This document shows positions 1 through 8,151 of a stretch of 64,000 nucleotides of DNA, one piece after another (positions within the stretch are counted from its first letter, which is position 1; the number at the start of each line of letters is the position of its first letter). This DNA comes from GCA-2693325 sp036343635 (lineage in GTDB: Bacteria; Latescibacterota; UBA2968; UBA8231), in the NCBI GenBank assembly GCA_036343635.1, contig JAYYVF010000115.1:1-64000 (forward strand), written 5' to 3'. Under the pieces are notes generated by a model. It searched no databases and was not told where the DNA came from. It worked only from the letters and a program-made list of their open reading frames with translations. The position numbers were made by a program, and so were the translations under genes.

Positions 1-742
1 ACTGAAAACCGAAGGTCAGGAGTCTCCCCTTTGTCCTCTGAACCTCCTGACACACGACACGGTCATCAGCATTTATGAGAGCTATTAAAGACTCATCTAG
101 ATACTCCAGGAGCTCCCCTTTTGCTTTGGCCACCCCCTCTAAAGATTCAAAATATTCGAGATGTGCAGTACCGATATTTAACAAAACACCAAACGTAGGC
201 TGCGCAATATCACACAAATACCTGATATCGCCTTGCCTTCGTGCTGCCAATTCTAGTACAATCACTTCATGGTGTTCCTCAAGTTTTAAAAGAGTCTTAG
301 GAACACCAATTTCATTATTTTCGCTACCTACACTCTTGAGCACGTTAAAACGTTGTTCAAGTACCGACGCTACCATTTCCTTCGTCGTCGTCTTTCCAGA
401 AGATCCTGTTATACAAATTACAGGGATCTGAAATTTAGATCTATATCCTTTCGCAATCTGCCCTAATGCCACCTGTGGCGATTCGACTACCAACGTTGGC
501 CCTAAATCACAATCAAAGACAAAATCACTAGCGACCACGGCAGCAACTGCGCCAAGCCTAAACGCTTCAGCAACAAATGAATGACCGTCATGGTTCAGCC
601 CCCGAAGCGCCACAAATAGGTCGCCATCTTTAATCTGCCTCGTATCTGTAGATACCCCAGTGACCACGGAATGCGGTGCAAAGATACCTATAACCTCGGC
701 TTCCGTCCACTCCCGAATTTGTCCAAGTGTTGACTCAATCAT
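1..742 (-). CDS. murF: UDP-MurNAc-tripeptide:D-Ala-D-Ala ligase MurF (5' part, runs off the window)
   Basis: This is the N-terminal 247 residues of MurF, the cytoplasmic ligase that adds D-Ala-D-Ala to UDP-MurNAc-tripeptide. I translated it from the ATG at 742. It shows the MurF N-terminal substrate domain, the ATP loop GSSGKTTTKE near residue 114, the signature NNEIGVPKTLL, and NIGTAHLEYF. The frame stays open to base 1, so the C-terminus lies outside the window. It follows murE by 12 bases in the same direction, the usual dcw order. The plus-strand open frame over bases 75-431 is a shadow of it. Confidence 0.95.
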   Translation of the reverse strand, partial: MIESTLGQIREWTEAEVIGIFAPHSVVTGVSTDTRQIKDGDLFVALRGLNHDGHSFVAEAFRLGAVAAVVASDFVFDCDLGPTLVVESPQVALGQIAKGYRSKFQIPVICITGSSGKTTTKEMVASVLEQRFNVLKSVGSENNEIGVPKTLLKLEEHHEVIVLELAARRQGDIRYLCDIAQPTFGVLLNIGTAHLEYFESLEGVAKAKGELLEYLDESLIALINADDRVVCQEVQRTKGRLLTFGFQ

Positions 743-754
743 AATTGAATATTT

Positions 755-2224
755 TCAATTTGATGTTGACCTAACCGAGCTATAAAGAAAATTTTTTGCA
801 ACTAACCGATCATCAAGTTCAACAACACCTTGAGCGAGCACCTGTTCTGATTCATGCCCTTTCCCAGCGATTACAACCCAATCTCCAGACCGAGCTTCTG
901 ACAGAGCTTCATGAATAGCTTTAACTCTGTCCAACTGTATCTTAAACTGTGTTGAATCTTTAAAACCTGCAATTATTTCATCTATAATCTTCTGAGGATT
1001 TTCAGTTCGAGGATTGTCAGAAGTCACCCACGCAATATCAGAAAATTCATCGACAGTTTGGCCCATTGGAGCGCGCTTGCCAGGATCTCTATCTCCACCA
1101 CAACCAAAAACGCACAGAACCCTTTCTGTAGTTATGGCCTGAACACTATTTAACAATTTTTTTAATGCATCCGGCGTATGTGCATAATCCACGACTATAT
1201 GAAAGTCTTGACCTAAATCTATTTTTTCAAAGCGACCCGGGACAACCTCGATTTTGGATATTGCCTCACACATCACCTCAATATTAAATCCCAAGCCATA
1301 GCCTGCAGAAAGAACAGCCAAGATATTGTCACAATTAAACGCTCCGGTCAATTTAGTGGAAAACGAATAAAGACCATCTGGCGTAACTACATTTAACTTC
1401 ATACCATCTACTTTGATTTCGGATTGTTCTAAACGAAAATCTGCCACCGAAGATTGGCCATATTTAATCACGCGGGCCTCTGTCCTCTCGGCCAATAGCT
1501 GAGATTTTTCATCATCGAAATTTAAAACAGCTACAGAATCCTTATCTAATTGATCAAAGAGAATCGCCTTTGCCTCGAAATATTTATCCATCGAATTATG
1601 GAAATCAATATGATCCCTAGAAAAATTCGTAAAAACTCCAACTGAGAACCTTATATTATCTACGCGCCCCAGACTTAGCCCATGTGATGAGACTTCGAGA
1701 GAAGAAAATTTTTTTCCCGCGTCTACCATCGACTTCAATGAACGATGCAAGACGTCTGCCTCAGGAGTTGTATTGCCAACAGCTCTGATAGAATCTCCTG
1801 CATATAGCCCCAAGGTACCAAGATATCCACACGGGCTGCCCAGTAGTTCTAATAACCGATATAGTAAATAGGCCGTAGTGGTTTTCCCATTAGTGCCAGT
1901 TATTCCAATATTGATTAGTTTTTCTGCAGGATCTCCGTACCACATTTGAGCAATATGAGACAAACACGCTCGGCTATCTCTAACTATTACCTGAGGAACT
2001 TCAAAACATACGGGTTCCTCGACGACCAAAGCTACCGCACCACGTTCGACTGCATGTCCTACAAATTCATGACGATCATGTTCCTGTCCACCGCGAAGGG
2101 CAAAAAAAAGATCACCTGGACTAACCTTTCGTGAGTCACAACTCAGACCATTTATCAAACAATCTATAACACCATTAACCTTAAAGGGTTGTGGAAAAGT
2201 CGAAACTAAATCCTTCAAAATCAT
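755..2224 (-). CDS. murE: UDP-MurNAc-L-Ala-D-Glu:meso-diaminopimelate ligase MurE
   Basis: Cytoplasmic Mur ligase that adds the third amino acid of the peptidoglycan stem peptide. At 489 residues it is of normal length. Visible motifs are the P-loop GITGTNGKTTTAYLL (near residue 107), the central-domain VVDYAHTPD, and the substrate-specificity motif SDNPRTENP. The DNPR form is the one found in meso-diaminopimelate-adding enzymes (family knowledge), which points to a Gram-negative type wall. The start ATG overlaps the ftsI stop in an ATGA junction, so the two are translationally coupled. murF follows directly. Confidence 0.96.
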   Translation of the reverse strand: MILKDLVSTFPQPFKVNGVIDCLINGLSCDSRKVSPGDLFFALRGGQEHDRHEFVGHAVERGAVALVVEEPVCFEVPQVIVRDSRACLSHIAQMWYGDPAEKLINIGITGTNGKTTTAYLLYRLLELLGSPCGYLGTLGLYAGDSIRAVGNTTPEADVLHRSLKSMVDAGKKFSSLEVSSHGLSLGRVDNIRFSVGVFTNFSRDHIDFHNSMDKYFEAKAILFDQLDKDSVAVLNFDDEKSQLLAERTEARVIKYGQSSVADFRLEQSEIKVDGMKLNVVTPDGLYSFSTKLTGAFNCDNILAVLSAGYGLGFNIEVMCEAISKIEVVPGRFEKIDLGQDFHIVVDYAHTPDALKKLLNSVQAITTERVLCVFGCGGDRDPGKRAPMGQTVDEFSDIAWVTSDNPRTENPQKIIDEIIAGFKDSTQFKIQLDRVKAIHEALSEARSGDWVVIAGKGHESEQVLAQGVVELDDRLVAKNFLYSSVRSTSN

Positions 2225-4248
2225 GGATGAAGCCCCATCGCAAATCGTCTATGCATTTCAGGTAATACAGAGGCTATACTCTTTTCTTCAACATCTATAA
2301 CCTTATGCATCAATGAGCCCATCGACACATGAACATCTGCACCAGGAAGCATTTCAATTCCCGGAGCAGGGTCCTGCGAAACTACAAAGTCACCTTCTCC
2401 ATGTAAGATAAGCCGGCAACCACGCAATTTTGTCATAACACGAGCAGCCTGTTTAGTCATCCCCTTCAGTTGAGGCGCACTCAATAAGTTTTCGTGTTCG
2501 TCGAAAAAATATTGCTCTCGTGAGGCCAATATTTCACCTGGCAAATGTACAATTCGTTGCATCGTTCGCTGAAATACGGGAGCAGCGACACTTCCACCAC
2601 CTCCTCCATTCTTAGGTTCATCGACCACTATCACACAAACATAGCGCGGAGCTGCAACGGGCAAAAAACCAGCAAAAGAAACTATCGCAGCTTCTTCATC
2701 ATAACCTGAACCATCTTCTAATGCTTTTTGTGCAGTCCCCGTTTTTCCTCCAACATTAAGCCCAGGTATTTGGGCCAGTTTTCCCGTTCCATTATCAACA
2801 ACGCCTTGCAAAAGGTTTCGTAGTTTTATTGCCGTTTCCGACCTCATTACTCGGCGTATAACCGTAGGCTTTAAGTCGTCTCTACCTTTATCATTGGCTT
2901 CCCTATTATTACGGACAATTCGGGGCGCTATTAATTCTCCTCCGTTTGCAATAGCACAATACGCTTGAGCCAATTGCAACACAGTAACGCTAACTTCTTG
3001 CCCTATGGCCATGGTTTCCAAGGAACGCTCGGACCAATCTTCCACGTTTCTTAACAAGCCGCTATTTTCGGCAGGCAAGCCAATACCAGTCCGTGAAGCA
3101 AAGCCAAATCGACGCATATGCTGATAAAAACGCTCCCGAGGCAATAACCGAGCAAATTTTATAAGTCCAATATTACTTGACTTCTGCAATACTTCAGCAA
3201 AAGTTAAATCTCCGTGCTGTTCTATATCACGGATAACGTCGCCGTTAGGTAAATGTAATTCTCCCAAACCGCAGTTCACCATATCATTAACATTCACCAA
3301 TCCGTCTTCCAAAACAGCTGAAGCGACTATAACTTTAAACGTTGACCCAGGTTCATAGGCATCCATGACGACTCTATTCCTCCGCATAGTCGCGGTAGAT
3401 TTCGCCACTTGATTTGGATCAAAATCCGGTGCATTAGCCATAGCTAATACTGCACCTGTATTGGGGTCCATTACTATGCCCATAGCACTAGTCGCATTTA
3501 CATCTTCAACAGTCCTTTTTAGTTCCTCTTCTAGAATCCCTTGAAAAAAAGCATCGATGGTAAGAAAAATATCCCTTCCATCTTGAGCCGGAGTAGTAGC
3601 TTCGCTAAGCCCAGGAATCGGTTCTTTCGATTTTCCATAGACAAAGGAAATCTCTTTGCCATCAAAGTCACGAAGTTCTCCGTCAAAGGCGCGCTCGATT
3701 CCTTCTCTACCTTCATTATCAATACTCGTGTGACCAAGAAGTTGACCCGCCAAACTTCCTAATGGGTAATATCGACGGATCTCGTCGAGAACATCTATTC
3801 CATTCAGATCTGAAACAGAATCAAATAATTTTTCATCATCAATCCAGCGAGCAAGATACACAAACTTTCTGTCACCATTAATCAAGTGCTCTATTCGGCC
3901 CGAATCATCGTAACCCAACCCCCCAAACACATCAAGGACCCTTTCGGGGTCCTTGATGTGTTTGGGGGTTGCTACATAAGATCGAACAGTTAAATCCGTC
4001 GCTAACTCAGTCCCTCTTCGGTCGTATATACTTCCCCTACGAGCCTCAAGCTTGACTTCGCGAGCATATTGTTTACGTGCTTTTTGAGCATAACTGGGGC
4101 CTAATATTACCTGGACATGTACCAAACGTGCGAACAAAAATATCCAAAAGAACAAACCGAAAACCGTTGCAATCCCAAGTCGTTTCGGACCACTCCATTC
4201 AATTGCTATGCCGTTTTTTTTTGTCATACGTTTGGTGAACTTTCCCAT
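2221..4248 (-). CDS. ftsI: Septal peptidoglycan transpeptidase FtsI / penicillin-binding protein with one PASTA domain
   Basis: Class B penicillin-binding protein that cross-links septal peptidoglycan. It has one N-terminal membrane helix, a dimerisation domain beginning RRGSIYDRRG, and a transpeptidase domain with all three catalytic motifs: YEPGSTFK (SxxK), SSN and GKTGTAQ. A single PASTA domain occupies the last ~90 residues. The open frame extends upstream to 4308, but that start would overlap ftsL by about 50 bases; the ATG at 4248 leaves a 7-base gap and is preferred, with a further ATG at 4227 possible. A 22-bp perfect inverted repeat lies inside the coding sequence (see separate entry). 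Confidence 0.94.
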   Translation of the reverse strand: MGKFTKRMTKKNGIAIEWSGPKRLGIATVFGLFFWIFLFARLVHVQVILGPSYAQKARKQYAREVKLEARRGSIYDRRGTELATDLTVRSYVATPKHIKDPERVLDVFGGLGYDDSGRIEHLINGDRKFVYLARWIDDEKLFDSVSDLNGIDVLDEIRRYYPLGSLAGQLLGHTSIDNEGREGIERAFDGELRDFDGKEISFVYGKSKEPIPGLSEATTPAQDGRDIFLTIDAFFQGILEEELKRTVEDVNATSAMGIVMDPNTGAVLAMANAPDFDPNQVAKSTATMRRNRVVMDAYEPGSTFKVIVASAVLEDGLVNVNDMVNCGLGELHLPNGDVIRDIEQHGDLTFAEVLQKSSNIGLIKFARLLPRERFYQHMRRFGFASRTGIGLPAENSGLLRNVEDWSERSLETMAIGQEVSVTVLQLAQAYCAIANGGELIAPRIVRNNREANDKGRDDLKPTVIRRVMRSETAIKLRNLLQGVVDNGTGKLAQIPGLNVGGKTGTAQKALEDGSGYDEEAAIVSFAGFLPVAAPRYVCVIVVDEPKNGGGGGSVAAPVFQRTMQRIVHLPGEILASREQYFFDEHENLLSAPQLKGMTKQAARVMTKLRGCRLILHGEGDFVVSQDPAPGIEMLPGADVHVSMGSLMHKVIDVEEKSIASVLPEMHRRFAMGLHP
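3920..3968. repeat. 22-bp perfect inverted repeat inside ftsI
   Basis: Arms 3920-3941 and 3947-3968 are exact reverse complements around a 5-base loop, so the message can form a 22-bp perfect stem. It codes in frame for a stretch reading roughly TPKHIKDPERVLDVFGG in the region after the membrane anchor. That stretch fits the family's usual sequence there, so it does not look like an inserted element. It is far longer than chance hairpins elsewhere in the window. Confidence 0.9.
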
Positions 4249-4255
4249 ACAGAAT

Positions 4256-4552
4256 CTACTTGTTCCATGTAGAAGCCAATTGCCGAGAATGAGCCGGAAT
4301 AAGTCCAATACTTAAAGATTTTTTTTGTATACGACCTGAACTCTTTTCTATAGCTATGTCAGCTCTCAATTTTTTTCGCTCTTCATATAGTTGTTTGAGT
4401 TCAATATTAATGCTGACAATTTCTCTTTGCACAGCACTTAATTCATCTTTTTGCCACACACGAAATAAAGCTGAAACCATAATCAAACCTATGAAGAAAA
4501 AACATCTAAATGAGTAAATCACTGGAATAGATTCCCCTGGAATACGAGTCAT
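4256..4552 (-). CDS. ftsL: FtsL-like division protein
   Basis: Small bitopic protein of 98 residues with a short N-terminus, one membrane helix (about residues 10-28) and a heptad-like charged helix (about 33-75). That is the FtsL/DivIC plan: a periplasmic coiled coil that recruits FtsW/FtsI at the septum. Sequence alone is too weak for naming; the call rests on size, topology and position between rsmH and ftsI in the dcw cluster. Its ATG overlaps the rsmH stop as ATGA, indicating coupling. Confidence 0.75.
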   Translation of the reverse strand: MTRIPGESIPVIYSFRCFFFIGLIMVSALFRVWQKDELSAVQREIVSINIELKQLYEERKKLRADIAIEKSSGRIQKKSLSIGLIPAHSRQLASTWNK

Positions 4553-5490
4553 ATTTTACTTCCCCTTTTTTCATAAATCCGCAGTACGGCGCTCCGAGCT
4601 CTACTATTCCGTGCAACCTCTTCTTTAGACGGATAAAAACGACCGGTCCCAACTTTTACAAATTCAGGCGAGCCACCACAAATGCACATTGGTAAGTGAG
4701 GAGGACAATTGCAACTACGAATAAGGTCAGCCATCTTTTTTTTTACTATACGGTCTTCTAGTGAGTGATAGGCTATCGTTGCCAATCTTCCTCCGGAATC
4801 AAGCCTCCGAAGTGCTATATTCAAGCCATCCGACAATTGTTCCAATTCATCATTGATAGCAATTCGAATCGCCTGAAAAACCCGAGCTAAAGTCTTATTT
4901 AACATCTTGGGTTGGGTACTTTCAACGACTTCACGCAAATGTCCAGTTGTCTCAATAGGGCAAGATGAGCGCCTAAGTACAAGGGCTCTAGCAATAGAAA
5001 AGGCATTGCGTTCTTCTCCATAATCACGCAGTATGTTCGCTATCTTATCCTGTGATGCACTGCGAACAAATTTAGCAGCATCCGTTGGCAGACTGTTGTC
5101 CATTCGCATATCAAGAGGACCATCTAATCGATAGCTAAACCCACGTACCGGAGAATCTATCTGACGTGAAGAAACTCCCAGATCATAAAGAATCCCGTGT
5201 ATCTTATCAAAATGACATTCAGTAAGGATTCTATCCAATTCACTAAAGCTCCCGTGACGTAGATTAAAACGTGAATCAGTAGACAGTAATTGGGACACTT
5301 GAGAAATTGATTCCGCGTCTCGATCTATCCCAAGAACTGTAGCAGTTGGTCCTAAAATATTCAGCATAGCAGAGCTATGTCCTCCACCACCAACCGTAGC
5401 ATCTACATAGACCCCATTCTCATCAGTAATTAATCCACTAACAACTTCCTGTACCATTACCGGTGTGTGATAAACAAGCGAACTACTCAC
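4549..5490 (-). CDS. rsmH: 16S rRNA (cytosine-1402 N4)-methyltransferase RsmH
   Basis: SAM-dependent methylation of C1402 in the ribosomal P site. At 313 residues it has normal family length. Motifs are HTPVMVQEVV at the N-terminus, the SAM loop DATVGGGGHS (residues 30-39), GIDRD, LYDLGVSSRQID, LDGPLDMRMD, and the C-terminal TIAYHSLEDRIVKKKM. It is the second gene of the mraZ-led dcw operon, 12 bases after mraZ. Confidence 0.97.
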   Translation of the reverse strand: MSSSLVYHTPVMVQEVVSGLITDENGVYVDATVGGGGHSSAMLNILGPTATVLGIDRDAESISQVSQLLSTDSRFNLRHGSFSELDRILTECHFDKIHGILYDLGVSSRQIDSPVRGFSYRLDGPLDMRMDNSLPTDAAKFVRSASQDKIANILRDYGEERNAFSIARALVLRRSSCPIETTGHLREVVESTQPKMLNKTLARVFQAIRIAINDELEQLSDGLNIALRRLDSGGRLATIAYHSLEDRIVKKKMADLIRSCNCPPHLPMCICGGSPEFVKVGTGRFYPSKEEVARNSRARSAVLRIYEKRGSKI

Positions 5491-5502
5491 GCATTGCTCC
5501 CA

Positions 5503-5940
5503 TTACATTTGTAAATGCTCAGCTGCTTCCTCCATTCCTTGATCTGCCTCCTGGAGAAAAGCTATCCATGATTCAGGTTCCCAAAATTCTAGTTTATCTA
5601 AAGCACCAATCACAACTATTTGACCACCTATGCCCGCACGTTGCAACAATTTGCGTGGAAGGGCCGCTCTGCCCTGTCGGTCCATTTTTACTTCCGCAGC
5701 TTGAGATAACATTGCTCGCAAAAAAACTCGATTTCGACGTTCAGTTTGTGATAAATTCATCAGTTTTTTAGCCACCCCATCCCAAATATGCTGAGGATAA
5801 GCCGCCAGACAGCGGTCATAACCCCTTACGATTATAAAAGTATCAGCAGCCTCTGCAGGCAATTTTCGTCTGAATTCAGCGGGAACAAATATGCGACCCT
5901 TTTCATCTAAGGGAACATCATATTCTCCTAAAAACTGCAT
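5503..5940 (-). CDS. mraZ: Transcriptional regulator MraZ
   Basis: DNA-binding protein of 145 residues made of two AbrB/SpoVT-like halves. The N-terminal copy reads LDEKGRIFVPAEFRRKL and the second reads MDRQGRAALPRKLL. In studied bacteria MraZ represses its own dcw operon by binding short direct repeats upstream. It begins with ATG at 5940, with AGAGGA 8 bases upstream. Just beyond lie five tandem 10-bp boxes that are the likely operator. Confidence 0.96.
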   Translation of the reverse strand: MQFLGEYDVPLDEKGRIFVPAEFRRKLPAEAADTFIIVRGYDRCLAAYPQHIWDGVAKKLMNLSQTERRNRVFLRAMLSQAAEVKMDRQGRAALPRKLLQRAGIGGQIVVIGALDKLEFWEPESWIAFLQEADQGMEEAAEHLQM

Positions 5941-5950
5941 AATCGATCCT

Positions 5951-6000
5951 CTTTCAACCCTATTTGACCCATTTACACCATATTACACCATATTACACCA
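5951..6000 (-). promoter_or_regulatory. MraZ operator: five tandem 10-bp boxes
   Basis: Five consecutive units of exactly 10 bases occupy 5951-6000. On the minus strand they read, in transcription order, TGGTGTAATA, TGGTGTAATA, TGGTGTAAAT, GGGTCAAATA, GGGTTGAAAG. Each begins with (T/G)GGT, one helical turn apart. MraZ is known to bind arrays of TGGG-type repeats with a 10-bp period ahead of its own gene. The array lies between the candidate promoter and the mraZ ribosome-binding site, a position fit for autorepression. Confidence 0.85.
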
Positions 6001-6003
6001 TTC

Positions 6004-6034
6004 ATAACATCATATTTATCCATGAACTTGTCAA
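6004..6034 (-). promoter_or_regulatory. Candidate promoter of the mraZ/dcw operon
   Basis: A perfect -35 box TTGACA lies at 6034-6029 on the minus strand. The -10 is less clear: GATGTT at 17-base spacing or TGTTAT at 19. Transcription would start close to the first MraZ box. Confidence 0.45.
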
Positions 6035-6213
6035 GCACAAATGTTACAACCAGATACGAAATCTTGTTTGGTTATAATATTCAGCCGCCAACAACGGAAT
6101 TTCGGCTTTTAATAAAGAGAATAGACTTGGGGCCAAGGTAGGAGTTAACACTTATTTCTTAAAAATAGCTTTTATTACTGATATATTTTGGGCTGGATTT
6201 TGGTCAGCGAAGA

Positions 6214-6816
6214 TTATTTATGATAAAAAACTCGTCTAAATATCAACTTGCCTTCATCCATGTACTTTTGTTCATAATTCGTCCTTTCTCCCTCCCAAAC
6301 TGCTTCAATAGGTTCCAATATTAGACTGTCTTCAAATACTTCCATCATTACTTCAAAATACTCTTGATGATCTGTAGCCAACCACACTCGCCCTCCGACA
6401 CACAAAGTTCGCTCGACCTCTATCCTAAATTCTGTATTAATCAACCGTCTCTTATGGTGTCTCTTTTTGGGCCATGGATCTGGGAAGTAAATATGGTAAG
6501 CTTGAATAGATTTCCCAGGAAGAAAACACTCGACAAATTCTCGTGCATCCGCGCGAACAAAGCGCATGTTACGTAGATTTGCATTTATAGTTCGCTTGTG
6601 AGCTAGACGCAGATACTTTGTTGCCCACTCAATACCAAGAAAGTTTGAATTAGGATTACGCTTTGCAGCATCAATCAGAAAACGGCCTTTCCCGATACCG
6701 ATCTCTATCTCTACGGGCCTAGTGTTGCCAAAAACGGATAAAAAATCAACCTTCGAGTCAGTTTCCTCTACATCCTCTATCGGCAAAAGTAAATTAAATC
6801 CTGGATCCACTGACAT
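6214..6816 (-). CDS. trmB: tRNA (guanine-46 N7)-methyltransferase TrmB
   Basis: SAM-dependent enzyme that makes m7G46 in the tRNA variable loop. At 200 residues it shows the SAM loop EIGIGKG (residues 38-44), a GIEW motif, and the family hallmark FPDPWPKKRHHKRR (111-124). It stands alone between a bidirectional-looking terminator and the mraZ promoter region. Confidence 0.96.
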   Translation of the reverse strand: MSVDPGFNLLLPIEDVEETDSKVDFLSVFGNTRPVEIEIGIGKGRFLIDAAKRNPNSNFLGIEWATKYLRLAHKRTINANLRNMRFVRADAREFVECFLPGKSIQAYHIYFPDPWPKKRHHKRRLINTEFRIEVERTLCVGGRVWLATDHQEYFEVMMEVFEDSLILEPIEAVWEGERTNYEQKYMDEGKLIFRRVFYHK

Positions 6817-6836
6817 ATATTCATCTCAATATTTTA

Positions 6837-6885
6837 CAAAAAGAATGGGCACCAATTCAAACAGAATTCGCGCCCATTCAAAAAA
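6837..6885 (-). terminator. Rho-independent terminator after the sulfur-relay operon
   Basis: An 8-bp stem (6843-6850 with 6872-6879) is extended by an inner 5-bp pairing. On the minus strand it is followed by TTTTTG. The opposite side is also T-rich in the other direction, so it could work both ways. It separates the rhodanese-MoeB gene from trmB. Confidence 0.75.
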
Positions 6886-6906
6886 TCGCTATAAACAAAA
6901 GCTACA

Positions 6907-8094
6907 TCAACCCGTCTCTTCATTTTGGACAGGCATTCCACAGAATTGTTGGTAGTCTATCAGTTTAGTGATAGTCGGATGATCTCCACAGACAGGACAG
7001 GAAATATCTCTGCGAAGTTTAAGTTCACGAAATTTCATTTCCATGGCATCATAGAGCAAAACCCGGCCAATCAAAGGTCTACCTTCTTCAAGGATTAATT
7101 TTACAACTTCAGTGGCTTGCATTAAACCAACCGTCCCCGGCAAAACCCCCAACACGCCTCCCTCAGCACAACTCGGAACCTCTCCTGGTGGAGGTGGCTC
7201 GGGATAAAGACACCGATAACATGGACCCTTGCCAGGCATGTAAACAGTTGCTTGCCCTTCAAAACGAAAAATACTCCCATCGACAACCGGGAGTCCCACC
7301 ATTACGGCCGCATCATTAACCAAATATCGAGTCGGAAAATTATCACAACCATTCACTATAACATCGTATTGCTGAAAAATATCAAACACATTTTCTGACG
7401 TTAATAATTCATGATGAGCTTTTATATTTATGCCTGGATTTAATTCTAAAAGCCGATCTCTTGCTGCTTCTACTTTGGGGCGACCAATATCTGAGTGACC
7501 AAAAAGAACCTGCCGCTGCAAGTTGCTCATATCAACCACATCAGCATCAACTAATCCTATAGACCCAACCCCAGCAGCAGCCAGATAGAGAGCAGTTGGG
7601 CAGCCTAAGCCACCTGCTCCCACAAGTAAGGCCCTCCCCTTGAGTAAGCGCTGTTGACCCTTTTCACCAACCTCAGGCAAAATTATATGACGAGCATAGC
7701 GCTGAAGATCTTCCTCCGATAATAGACCCCCCTGTTCAAATTCGTAACCTGAATCTTTCCATGCTTTAAATCCTCCGACCATAGATCTAACTTTAGTATA
7801 ACCCAAAAATCCTAGGTCACGCGCTGCCAGAGCAGAGCGATTACCTCCAGCGCAATACAGAACAATGGGGGCAGCTCGATCCATTGTAACATCCTCTTCA
7901 ATATTCATTTCCAAAAACCCACGAGGAATAATATGTGCACTCGGGATATAGCCATCAATAATTTCATCGCGTTCACGAACATCTATGATATGAACAGCTT
8001 CGCCTGACCCTAATTCCTTATTAACTGCCTCGACGGAAACTTCACTAATAGTTTCCTTCACTTTACTTAAAAGCTCATTTGAAGTAATACTCAT
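6907..8094 (-). CDS. Rhodanese-MoeB/ThiF fusion: sulfur-carrier adenylyltransferase
   Basis: Two-domain enzyme of 395 residues. Residues ~15-118 are a rhodanese domain with active-site loop YCAGGNRS (Cys81). Residues ~125-390 are an E1-like adenylyltransferase with nucleotide loop GAGGLG (159-164), R/D motifs, and two CxxC pairs (292/295 and 366/369) that bind structural zinc. Such proteins adenylate the C-terminal glycine of a ThiS/MoaD-type carrier and load it with sulfur. Rhodanese comes first here, opposite to the order in MOCS3/Uba4. It follows a cysteine desulfurase, its likely sulfur donor. No carrier gene is next to it, so the pathway (molybdopterin, thiamine, cysteine or tRNA thiolation) stays open. 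Confidence 0.9.
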   Translation of the reverse strand: MSITSNELLSKVKETISEVSVEAVNKELGSGEAVHIIDVRERDEIIDGYIPSAHIIPRGFLEMNIEEDVTMDRAAPIVLYCAGGNRSALAARDLGFLGYTKVRSMVGGFKAWKDSGYEFEQGGLLSEEDLQRYARHIILPEVGEKGQQRLLKGRALLVGAGGLGCPTALYLAAAGVGSIGLVDADVVDMSNLQRQVLFGHSDIGRPKVEAARDRLLELNPGINIKAHHELLTSENVFDIFQQYDVIVNGCDNFPTRYLVNDAAVMVGLPVVDGSIFRFEGQATVYMPGKGPCYRCLYPEPPPPGEVPSCAEGGVLGVLPGTVGLMQATEVVKLILEEGRPLIGRVLLYDAMEMKFRELKLRRDISCPVCGDHPTITKLIDYQQFCGMPVQNEETG

Positions 8095-8151
8095 TCGGCA
8101 CCCCAGTTATTTTTTACTACTAAACACTGAATAATATTTACTATCTTCATA

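Noticed and set aside
75..431. Open frame of 118 codons on the plus strand at the window start
   Set aside because: It lies antisense to murF, whose minus-strand translation has clear family motifs.
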